A stretch of DNA of 64,000 nucleotides from JABFSA01 sp963827515 (lineage in GTDB: Bacteria > Acidobacteriota > Vicinamibacteria > Vicinamibacterales > UBA2999): contig CAWHBF010000023.1 in assembly GCA_963827515.1 (NCBI GenBank), positions 372,001 to 436,000 of the forward strand. The letters are read 5' to 3'. The position numbers and the translations under genes were made by a program. The notes under the pieces were generated by a model. It made no database searches. It worked only from the letters and a program-made list of their open reading frames with translations, and was not told where the DNA came from. Shown here piece by piece: positions 56,708 to 64,000 of this stretch (position 1 is its first letter; every line of letters begins with the position of its first letter).

Positions 56708-57562
56708 CTATCCTCCGCCCGCGATCTTTCGACCGCCGCCCCGCAAGGGCTGCGCCCCGACGTACACCCGTTCGCCGAAACGCACATCGACGTAGTCAAT
56801 CTGCGGCATCTGACCCCGCAGCGTCGGGGCAATGTCGAGATAAGCCTGCAGACGCTCGACGAACTGATCCGTACCGACGCGGATCATCACCGTATCCCCT
56901 TTGAGGATCACGACGGCGTCGCGGGGATTGCTGACATCGATCTGCGACACGCGCTCGGCGAGATCGGGCCGCTCCTGGAGTGCCGCCATCAAACGTCCGG
57001 CCAGCGCCGCTCGGCCTTCGTCAACCACCGGCCCGCGAGCCGAACTCGATCGGCCGACGGCCAGGCCATCGATGAGTGGAAGATCGAACTCCCCGTGATT
57101 GGGGCCGTACTCGTCGATGACCGCGCCACGCTCGTCGATCAGGTAGAGCGCACTCCCGATGCGTCCCACTCCCATCGGCCGCCGCTCGACGATACTGACG
57201 TCCACGGCACCAGGCAGGACCCGACGGATGGCCACCGCTTCGACCCAGGGGGACTCGAGCACTTTCAGTCGCCACTCTTCGAGATCCACCGTCATCGTGT
57301 TCAGACCCCGCAGCCCGTCGAGCCGCGAGAGGACGTCATCACCCGACAGCGCCGTGTTACCGCTGAGCGTGATGTCCGTAATGGCCAGCGCCTCGTTCGT
57401 CAACACCAGATCGACGCCGCGATAACCGCCGTAAGCAGCGACGGCGGCGAATAGCGCGGTATACACCACCTGCCGGGTCGAGAGGCCCAAGGGCCGCCGT
57501 CGTCGTGCGGGACTCGCGTGTGCGCGGCGAAATCGCTTGTCTGTCGGTGCTGGTACGGCCAT
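56708..57562 (-). CDS. ftsQ: Cell division protein FtsQ/DivIB
   Basis: 284 residues. Basic cytoplasmic N-terminus (~1-30), one membrane helix (VVYTALFAAVAAYGGYRGV), then POTRA domain (ITDITLSGNTALSGDDVLSRL) and the FtsQ beta domain. Links FtsA side to FtsB/L in the divisome. It follows murC by 3 bp with no murB or ddl in between. Confidence 0.92.
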   Translation of the reverse strand: MAVPAPTDKRFRRAHASPARRRRPLGLSTRQVVYTALFAAVAAYGGYRGVDLVLTNEALAITDITLSGNTALSGDDVLSRLDGLRGLNTMTVDLEEWRLKVLESPWVEAVAIRRVLPGAVDVSIVERRPMGVGRIGSALYLIDERGAVIDEYGPNHGEFDLPLIDGLAVGRSSSARGPVVDEGRAALAGRLMAALQERPDLAERVSQIDVSNPRDAVVILKGDTVMIRVGTDQFVERLQAYLDIAPTLRGQMPQIDYVDVRFGERVYVGAQPLRGGGRKIAGGG

Positions 57563-57565
57563 GAC

Positions 57566-59029
57566 TTAGATCGTCGCCTCCCTGTGTGCCAGCGCCTCGA
57601 GCAACCGTTTGGGCAACGTGCCGATCGAGCCGGCGCCCAGTGTGATCACCGCGTCACCCGCTCTCGCGAGAGCCACCAACGCCGGCACCAGGTCGTCGAC
57701 GCGCGCAACCGTCCGCACAGGCCGGCCAGAACCCCGTCGAACGGCGTCCGCAACCGCTTCGAGCGTGACGCCAGGAATCGGATCCTCGCCGGCAGCGTAG
57801 ATGTCGGTCAGCACGATTTCGTCCGCCTCTCGGAACGCGAGCCCGAAGGCGTCCATCAATCGGTGCGTCCGGCTGTACCGATGCGGCTGAAACGCGACCA
57901 CGAGTCGACGCCCAAGGGCCGCGCGCGCCGCGGCCAGTACCGCGGCGATCTCGGTTGGGTGGTGCGCGTAGTCGTCCACCACCAACACACCTCCGGCCTC
58001 GCCATGCCGTTCGAACCGTCGCTCGGCGCCCTCGAAAACGCGGAGCGCAGAGGCCGTCTGAGCGAAATCAAGGCCGAGCTCGCACGCCACGGCAACCGCC
58101 GCGAGGGCGTTCTGCAGGTTGTGCCGACCGGGCACCGAGAGCTCGAGCACACCCAGAGGTTCTTGTGCGCCGTCACGCCAGCGGTGTACGCGGCAGCGTG
58201 CGCCAAAGGCTCCGAGTTCAACCTCGATTCCACCCAAATGCGCGGCGGGACGCGTCCCGTCCAGCGGATTCGCGGCGTTCAGCCCGTAGGTGAGCAGACG
58301 ACGCGTGATCCGCGACAGCACCGGAGCCAGGCCCCGATCGTCGGCGCAGGCGATCACGCTCCCGTAGAACGGCACCTTGTTGGCAAACTCGGCGAACGCG
58401 CCCTGCAGGTCATCGAAGCTGCCGTAGCTCTCCATATGCTCGTCGTCGATGTTCGTCAGCACGGCGATCGATGGCCACAGCATGAGAAATGAACGGTCGC
58501 TCTCGTCCGCCTCCGCCACCATGTACTCACCCCGCCCGAGTCGCGCGCTGCTGCCGAAGGCACGAAGTCGGCCCCCGATGACGGCGTCGGGATCGAGGCC
58601 GCTCTGCTCCAGCACGAAGGCGATCATCGAGGTGGTGGTGGTCTTGCCATGCGAACCCGCCACCGCAATCGAGAACCGCAGGCGCATCAACTCGGCGAGC
58701 ATCTCGGCCCGGGCGATAACGGGAACGCCCCGCCTGTGCGCCTCCACGACCTCCGGGTTTGACGGACGAACCGCTGAAGACACCACCACGACCTCGGCAT
58801 CGCCGACGTTGCCGGCTCGATGGCCTTCGTGCACGTTGACACTCAAGCTGTCGGCGAGCCTTCGCGTGGCGTCAGACGACTTCAGGTCCGAGCCGCTGAC
58901 TTCGTATCCGAGGTTTGCGAGGAGTTCGGCAATGCCGCTCATGCCGATCCCCCCGATACCGACGAAGTGAATCCGGCGAGTCCTACCGAGCAAGGGACAC
59001 GACTTTCTCCGCGATAAGGCGGGCAGCAT
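57566..59029 (-). CDS. murC: UDP-N-acetylmuramate-L-alanine ligase
   Basis: About 475-487 residues. Mur ligase of peptidoglycan precursor synthesis: adds L-Ala to UDP-MurNAc. Rossmann-like start IHFVGIGGIGMSGIAE, P-loop VAGSHGKTTTTSM, DEADESDRS-like VAEADESDRSF, and DYAHHPTEI. The ATG 59029 would overlap murG by 47 bp; TTG 58993 is an alternative that removes 12 residues. Both keep the conserved start. Confidence 0.96.
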   Translation of the reverse strand: MLPALSRRKSCPLLGRTRRIHFVGIGGIGMSGIAELLANLGYEVSGSDLKSSDATRRLADSLSVNVHEGHRAGNVGDAEVVVVSSAVRPSNPEVVEAHRRGVPVIARAEMLAELMRLRFSIAVAGSHGKTTTTSMIAFVLEQSGLDPDAVIGGRLRAFGSSARLGRGEYMVAEADESDRSFLMLWPSIAVLTNIDDEHMESYGSFDDLQGAFAEFANKVPFYGSVIACADDRGLAPVLSRITRRLLTYGLNAANPLDGTRPAAHLGGIEVELGAFGARCRVHRWRDGAQEPLGVLELSVPGRHNLQNALAAVAVACELGLDFAQTASALRVFEGAERRFERHGEAGGVLVVDDYAHHPTEIAAVLAAARAALGRRLVVAFQPHRYSRTHRLMDAFGLAFREADEIVLTDIYAAGEDPIPGVTLEAVADAVRRGSGRPVRTVARVDDLVPALVALARAGDAVITLGAGSIGTLPKRLLEALAHREATI

Positions 59030-60092
59030 CAGGTCGCGCCATACGCCTCACTCGGTCGCCAATCTGTCCACGTTTGACCGTATCGCGAGCCAGCCCGAGA
59101 ATCTCGAACGCGATCCGATCCCCTGATAACTCCCGCTCGACCACCATGACCGCGGCTCCGTGGTGCACGAGCGCCTCTGCGTTGCGACGCTGATGATCGT
59201 CGGTCGCAGTCGGCAGCGGCACCAGAATCGATGCCTTCCCCGAGGCCGCTAACTCGGCGAGGGTGGTCGCCCCTGCTCGACAGACGACCAGGTCCGCGGC
59301 CCTCATCTCGCGATCCATCTCGTACAGAAACGGCTCAACCCGTGCATCGAGACCCGCGCGTCGGTACGCGTCTTGGACCATTGCCAGATCGCGCTCACCT
59401 GTCTGGTGGGTCAACTGCACTCGGGGTGCCCCCTGGGCCAATCGAGATGCGGCCTCCACCATTGCGACATTGATTGCATGAGCACCTTGAGAGCCGCCGA
59501 AGACGAGTACCTGCACGGACTCCGCCGGAGCGGCTTCTTGAGCAACAACCGGATCAGCGGACACCGACGTGTCGCGTCGATCGAGAAACGCTGCCCGCAC
59601 GGGGTTGCCAGAGACAAATGCCTTACTCCCGAAAAATCGCACGCTCTCCTCGTACGTCACGGCGGCGGCATCAACAACCGGTGCCAACAATCGATTGGTC
59701 AGGCCAGGCACGACGTTCTGTTCCATCAAGAGCGTCGGCAAGCCCCTGAGAGCTGCGAGCAAAACCACCGGACCCGAGCTGTAGCCACCAACACCCACGA
59801 CCACCGACGGCCGCCGACGCGTGATCACTCGCCACGCATCTCGCGCGCCCAGCGGCAGCAGCGTGAGACCGCGGACGAGCGCCCCCAGCGACTTGCCCTT
59901 CAATCCGGCGGCGTGGATCAACTCCAGCGCGAAACCCTCGCGCGGGATCACGCGGGCCTCGATGCCGGCCGCCGTGCCCACGAAGGCGATCTGCGCATCC
60001 GGAGCCTTGGCTAGCAACTCGCGCGCGACCGCGATTCCGGGATACAGGTGCCCACCTGTCCCGCCACCGGCGATCAAGACGGATAGCGGCAC
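58983..60092 (-). CDS. murG: Undecaprenyl-PP-MurNAc-pentapeptide GlcNAc transferase
   Basis: 369 residues, GTG start. Lipid II synthase: GGGTGGHLYPGIAVAREL at the N-terminus, GVGGYSSGP loop, VFGGSQGAHAIN in the second domain and the UDP-GlcNAc site CRAGATTLAELAASGKASILVPLPTATDDHQ. Peripheral on the inner membrane. Upstream is a word repeat and ftsW. Confidence 0.97.
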   Translation of the reverse strand: MPLSVLIAGGGTGGHLYPGIAVARELLAKAPDAQIAFVGTAAGIEARVIPREGFALELIHAAGLKGKSLGALVRGLTLLPLGARDAWRVITRRRPSVVVGVGGYSSGPVVLLAALRGLPTLLMEQNVVPGLTNRLLAPVVDAAAVTYEESVRFFGSKAFVSGNPVRAAFLDRRDTSVSADPVVAQEAAPAESVQVLVFGGSQGAHAINVAMVEAASRLAQGAPRVQLTHQTGERDLAMVQDAYRRAGLDARVEPFLYEMDREMRAADLVVCRAGATTLAELAASGKASILVPLPTATDDHQRRNAEALVHHGAAVMVVERELSGDRIAFEILGLARDTVKRGQIGDRVRRMARPDAARLIAEKVVSLAR

Positions 60093-60130
60093 GCGACATC
60101 GTCCCTTCGCACCCTCGTACCTGCGGCCCC

Positions 60131-60205
60131 CGCACCATCACACCGTCGCACCATCGCACCATCGCACCGTTGGCCGTCGCAGGGTCGCACATCGCACCGC
60201 ACGCA
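60131..60205. repeat. CACCATCG word run between ftsW and murG
   Basis: Words GCACCATC, GCACCATC, GCACCGTT, then GCAGGGTC and GCACATC, about 8 nt each, in the 137-bp gap between the two genes. Only a tandem arrangement is clear; the second arm is not seen. Confidence 0.65.
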
Positions 60206-60229
60206 CGTCGGACCAGGTGCTTCTACCGT

Positions 60230-61330
60230 TCACGCCGTCACCGTCTCGTGCTGCGAAATATTCAGGAGCACGCCCATTCCGAGCAGGCTGATGAGCAGCG
60301 AAGAACCGCCGAAGCTGACGAGCGGCAGCGGAATGCCTTTCGTCGGCAGCAGGCTCAACACCACACTCATGTTCACGAAGGCCTGGACGACGATCATCGC
60401 GGTCATGCCAAGCGCGACGAACGATCCGAAGCTGTCCTGGGCGCGCAGGGCGATTCGAGTGCCTCGCCAGGCGACAAGACAGAAACAGGCAAGCGTCGCC
60501 GTCGCACCGATGAGCCCCAGTTCCTCTGCGATGACGGCGAAGATGAAGTCCGTGTGCGGCTCGGGCAGGTAGAAGAGCTTCTGCACGCCTTCCATGAGAC
60601 CGCGTCCAAATACACCGCCGGTTCCGACCGCAATCAGCGACTGGATGATCTGAAAACCGTCGCCTAGGGGGTCCTTCCACGGGTCCAGGAATATGAGCAG
60701 ACGATCGCGTCTGTAAGGAGCACTCACCAGCACCAGATAGATGACCGGCGCCATCGCCAGCAGCGTTCCGATGAAATATTGATAGTGCAACCCGGCCGCG
60801 AACACCATGACGGCGACGATCAGTATTAGAGAAACGGCCGTTCCGAAATCCGGTTGCAGGAGGATCAGGCCCACCATGCCGCACAATACGATCCCGATCG
60901 GCAACAGCGAATAGGACAGTTCGTCGATGCGGTGCATGCGACGCTCCAGGGTCAACGCCGTGAACAGCACGCAAGCGATCTTGGCGAACTCCGACGGCTG
61001 CACCCCCAACCCTCCCAGACCAAACCAACGCCTCGTGCCATTCACGGGCGAGCTGAAGAGCACGGCAACGAGGGTCGCCCCCACGAGACCGAGCAGCGCC
61101 CAGACGAACGCGTCGTTCCTGTAAGCCCGATAGTCCACTCGCATGGCGATTGCCAGGACGGCCAACCCCAGGACGACCCACATCACCTGTTTCGTAAGGA
61201 ACAAGTAGGGCTGCTGGAAGCGCTCGAGGGCGAGGATCGCCGACGCGCTGTACACCATGATCACGCTGGCGCACACAAGCAGCAGCGTCGCGGTAAAGAG
61301 CACTTTGTCGTATTTCAGCGTGCGCGCCAT
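60230..61330 (-). CDS. ftsW: Peptidoglycan polymerase FtsW
   Basis: 366 residues, ten membrane helices, SEDS family. Conserved Asp region is in RVDYRAYRN and VNGTRRWFGLGGLGVQPSEFAK; ILLQPDFGTA and the C-terminal KGIPLPLVSFGGSSLL are signatures. Polymerises glycan strands from lipid II at the septum together with FtsI. Confidence 0.95.
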   Translation of the reverse strand: MARTLKYDKVLFTATLLLVCASVIMVYSASAILALERFQQPYLFLTKQVMWVVLGLAVLAIAMRVDYRAYRNDAFVWALLGLVGATLVAVLFSSPVNGTRRWFGLGGLGVQPSEFAKIACVLFTALTLERRMHRIDELSYSLLPIGIVLCGMVGLILLQPDFGTAVSLILIVAVMVFAAGLHYQYFIGTLLAMAPVIYLVLVSAPYRRDRLLIFLDPWKDPLGDGFQIIQSLIAVGTGGVFGRGLMEGVQKLFYLPEPHTDFIFAVIAEELGLIGATATLACFCLVAWRGTRIALRAQDSFGSFVALGMTAMIVVQAFVNMSVVLSLLPTKGIPLPLVSFGGSSLLISLLGMGVLLNISQHETVTA

Positions 61331-61415
61331 GTCATCTCCCGATCGCCCCTACAGTCAATTGCCTTCCAACCCGAAACACTCCCCGGATCGGATAGGATCC
61401 CGATCCGGTTGCAAG

Positions 61416-61546
61416 GCGTGAGCAGTCAGCGGTCATCAGCCGGCCCGTGGAACGGGACACCGACCTCGCAGACCGGGGTAGTCTGCGTTCCCAGCGGTCA
61501 ACTCCCCCCCGCGCCGAACCGGCTGACGACTGCTCACTGCTCACGC
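61416..61546. repeat. Heptad-word inverted repeat between murD and ftsW
   Basis: Left arm 61416-61443 (GTGAGCA, GTCAGCG, GTCATCA words) and right arm 61519-61546 pair at 25 of 28 positions. Inside, GCAGAC (61468-61473) pairs with GTCTGC (61481-61486). The arms are 75 bp apart. Confidence 0.85.
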
Positions 61547-61551
61547 TCTTG

Positions 61552-62940
61552 TCACGTGTCCTCATCTCCTTTGCCTTCCACCGCCCTCTTCAACCTGATC
61601 ACTTCGGCTTTGAAGGTATCGCCGCGCTCGGCGTAGTCGCGGAACCAGTCGAAACTGGCGCACGCTGGCGCCAACAGCACGACGCCTCCGGGTGCGGCCG
61701 CCTCGTACGCCCGCTCCACGGCTTCGCGCATCGACGCCGCATCGAGGACGGGAACTACCCCCCGGAGTGCGTCGTGAACCATTGGCGCGGCCGTGCCGAT
61801 GGCCACAACGGCCACCGCGCCGACCGACAACGGCTCGCGCAGCTGCCGCAAGTCACCGCCCTTGAAATGACCGCCGACGATCGCCACGACGCCTCGAGGG
61901 AAACTCTCAATCGACCGCTGCGCCGCTTCCACGTTGGTCGCCTTCGAGTCGTTCACGAACCGGACACGGCGAATCTCGGCGACCGGCTCCATCACATGCG
62001 GGAGTCCTCGAAATCCGCGCAAGGCCGCGACCATCGCCTCCGGCGACACCTCGGCGATCGATGCCACGGCGGTCGCCGCAAGAACGTTGTTGAGCATGTG
62101 GCGGCCGGTCAGCTCCACCGCTGTCAATGGGACGAGCCGGTCGGTGCCCGTCGTGGTCCGTCGCACGATCCAGTCGCCGTGCACCACGAATCCGGTAGAA
62201 GCGTGGCCCGACAACGAAAACTCCACGCGAGCCGATTTCGCCAACGCGCCTTGCGCCGTCACAACCGGATCGTCCGCGTTCAACACTGCCCAATCTCCGG
62301 TCGTCTGATTGGCAAACACGCGCGCTTTCGCCGAGACATACCCTTCGAGACTCGGGTGCCGATCGAGATGGTCGTCCGCGAGGTTCAGCCACACGGCAAT
62401 CCACGGTCGGAAGGTGGTGGTCGTCTCGAGTTGGAAACTGCTGACCTCGACGACATGGATCGTGTCGGTCGTCGAGGTGTCCACCTGAGCGCTGAGCGGT
62501 ACGCCGATATTGCCGCCGACGAGCACACGATGGCCGCCCGCGGTCAGCATTCGACCAACCAGAGTGGTGGTCGTCGACTTTCCCTTGGTACCGGTAATGG
62601 CGATGACGCGCCCTCGGAGCCATCGCCAGGCGAGCTCGAGCTCGCCAATGATCTCAACGCCTCGATCACGCACGGCGTCGAACAGCTGTCCGTCGACCGG
62701 AACTCCTGGACTCACGACGACCAGGTCCGCCGTCTCGAGGGTCTCCTGACGATGTCCTCCAACCTCGACCTCGATGCCGGCCGCCCGAAGGCGGTCCGCG
62801 TCGGCAAAGCTGGGACGTGCTTCGGTCAACATCACGCGCGCACCACGCCTTGCGAGCAGCTCGGCCGCAGCGATCCCGCTGCGCGCGGCTCCGACAACCA
62901 CCACACGGCGCCCTCGAACCGAGAAATCCGTATCACCCAC
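61552..62940 (-). CDS. murD: UDP-N-acetylmuramoyl-L-alanine-D-glutamate ligase
   Basis: 462 residues. Adds D-Glu to UDP-MurNAc-Ala. Starts VRGRRVVVVGAARSGIAAAELL, P-loop ITGTKGKSTTTTL, and NDSKATNVEAAQRS in the C-terminal domain, typical of MurD. GTG start; follows mraY by 4 bp. Confidence 0.96.
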   Translation of the reverse strand: MGDTDFSVRGRRVVVVGAARSGIAAAELLARRGARVMLTEARPSFADADRLRAAGIEVEVGGHRQETLETADLVVVSPGVPVDGQLFDAVRDRGVEIIGELELAWRWLRGRVIAITGTKGKSTTTTLVGRMLTAGGHRVLVGGNIGVPLSAQVDTSTTDTIHVVEVSSFQLETTTTFRPWIAVWLNLADDHLDRHPSLEGYVSAKARVFANQTTGDWAVLNADDPVVTAQGALAKSARVEFSLSGHASTGFVVHGDWIVRRTTTGTDRLVPLTAVELTGRHMLNNVLAATAVASIAEVSPEAMVAALRGFRGLPHVMEPVAEIRRVRFVNDSKATNVEAAQRSIESFPRGVVAIVGGHFKGGDLRQLREPLSVGAVAVVAIGTAAPMVHDALRGVVPVLDAASMREAVERAYEAAAPGGVVLLAPACASFDWFRDYAERGDTFKAEVIRLKRAVEGKGDEDT

Positions 62941-62944
62941 ACCA

Positions 62945-64000
62945 TCACCGCAGCTTCAACGTCGTCAGGCTGAACAACGCCAGGATGACGGCCAGAATCA
63001 GGAATCGGGTGATCACTTTCGGCTCGCTCCATCCGATCAACTCGAAGTGATGATGGATGGGCGCCATCTTGAAGACACGCTTGCCGGTCAGCTTGAAGGA
63101 GGCGACCTGAATGACAACGGAGGAGGCCTCGAGCACGAACACGCCTCCCACGATGACGAGGAGCAGCTCCTGTTTGATGAGAATGGCGACCGTGCCCAGC
63201 GCGCCGCCAAGCGCGAGTGAACCGACATCGCCCATGAAAATCTCGGCGGGATACGAGTTGTACCAGAGGAAACCCAAGCTCGCGCCGACGAGCGCCCCGC
63301 AGAAGATCGTCAGCTCGCCGGCAGGAGGAAACCTCACGAGCAACAGGTAGTCGGCCAGGATCGCGTGCCCGGTGACATAGGCCAGGGCCGTGAACGCGGC
63401 AGCGGCCACGCCAAACGTACTGATGGCGAGGCCATCGAGCCCGTCGGTCAGATTGACCGCGTTCGACCAGGCCACGAGAACGAAAGCGGCAAACGGCAAG
63501 TAGAAGAACCCAAGGTCCGGGATGAGGTTCTTGAAGAACGGAAAGATGAGCCGCGTGTTGTAGAGCGGCGGATTCTGCTCGGCGAGAACCAGGACGGCAA
63601 CGCCGACAGCAAGACCGACGAGAATCTGGCAGCCCATCTTGTAGCGCGGGATGAGACCGTGATGCGAACGACGGACGATTTTCAGATAGTCGTCGGCGAA
63701 CCCAACCGCCCCGAACGCGCACGTCGCCAGCACGGCAATCCAGATGTACGAGTTGGACAGGTCGGCCCACAAGAGTGTCGGAACAATTGCCGCCGCCAGA
63801 ATCAACAACCCACCCATCGTGGGCGTCCCCGCCTTGGCACGGTGGGACTGCGGCCCCTCCTGGCGAATAACCTGGCCGATCTGAAAGTCACGCAGCTTGG
63901 CAATCAGCCACGGACCAAGCAGCAGACTGATCGCCAGCGCGGTCAGGCTGGCTGCCGCGGTGCGGAACGTGATGTACCGGGTGACGTTCAACACACCGAA
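62945..64000 (-). CDS. mraY: Phospho-MurNAc-pentapeptide transferase (5' end outside window)
   Basis: About 350 residues seen, ten membrane helices. Makes lipid I from UDP-MurNAc-pentapeptide and undecaprenyl phosphate. Aspartate motifs FADDYLK, SNAVNLTDGLDGLA and EIFMGDVGSLALG, plus APIHHHFELIGW, are complete. The frame is still open at the last base, and family members begin ~20 residues earlier (before FGVLNVTRYITFR), so the start is cut by the window edge. First visible gene of the division cluster. Confidence 0.95.
   Translation of the reverse strand, partial: FGVLNVTRYITFRTAAASLTALAISLLLGPWLIAKLRDFQIGQVIRQEGPQSHRAKAGTPTMGGLLILAAAIVPTLLWADLSNSYIWIAVLATCAFGAVGFADDYLKIVRRSHHGLIPRYKMGCQILVGLAVGVAVLVLAEQNPPLYNTRLIFPFFKNLIPDLGFFYLPFAAFVLVAWSNAVNLTDGLDGLAISTFGVAAAAFTALAYVTGHAILADYLLLVRFPPAGELTIFCGALVGASLGFLWYNSYPAEIFMGDVGSLALGGALGTVAILIKQELLLVIVGGVFVLEASSVVIQVASFKLTGKRVFKMAPIHHHFELIGWSEPKVITRFLILAVILALFSLTTLKLR

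Overview
The window is high-GC bacterial chromosome, densely packed with housekeeping genes. Gene content (mraY-murD-ftsW-murG-murC-ftsQ-ftsA-ftsZ, a DnaG-RpoD pair, LepA/LepB, CstA, YggS-DivIVA, a CoxG/XDH-type hydroxylase operon, TolB-like propeller kinase remnants) together with Gram-negative envelope features fits an Acidobacteriota genome, most likely class Vicinamibacteria. That placement is inference from gene content, not a computed match. No rRNA, insertion sequence, prophage or CRISPR array is visible, and one tRNA is present.

Layout: 0-5.2 kb holds a thioesterase fragment, a HemN-like radical SAM protein, an Fe-alcohol dehydrogenase, a membrane protein and a MetE-like zinc enzyme. 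5.2-11.3 kb holds an M1 aminopeptidase divergent from a tightly overlapped operon: cupredoxin, HD-GYP phosphodiesterase, envelope protein. 11.3-19.9 kb holds a DinB/maleylpyruvate-isomerase-like protein, an SDR, RlmI-like methyltransferase, GlyA, a DinG-like helicase, a TPR lipoprotein/secreted protein, YggS and DivIVA. 20-25 kb holds cstA and the lepA-lepB-small protein operon. 25-27 kb is degraded (propeller remnant, coiled-coil gene). 27-32.6 kb is a translationally coupled operon of CoxG, FAD, molybdopterin and 2Fe-2S subunits followed by a UbiD decarboxylase. 32.6-36.4 kb has small proteins, an MFS carrier and citrate synthase. 36.5-46.6 kb holds a family-2 glycosyltransferase, LarB, MutS2, DnaG, RpoD, tRNA-Ile2, a zinc-ribbon protein and RNase H. 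46.7-54.1 kb holds two GT-C membrane proteins, PgeF, AcpS, a SpoVG-like small protein and a radical SAM protein. 54.2-64 kb is the division and cell-wall cluster, read on the minus strand, with no murB or ddl inside it.

Two features run through the whole window and are the main things to follow up. First, many intergenic gaps are filled by imperfect inverted repeats whose arms are runs of short words, usually 7 nt long, with a different word at almost every locus. One such element sits in frame inside mutS2, and a 9-nt-word version encodes the N-terminus of the DinG-like helicase. Second, at least nine otherwise well-conserved genes are broken by single-base frameshifts; five of them carry one extra G or C directly beside a GTAC tetranucleotide, and others fall in G/C homopolymers. 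That pattern suggests systematic read error (possibly at a modified GTAC site) rather than true gene decay, so I annotate these as genes with their full extent.
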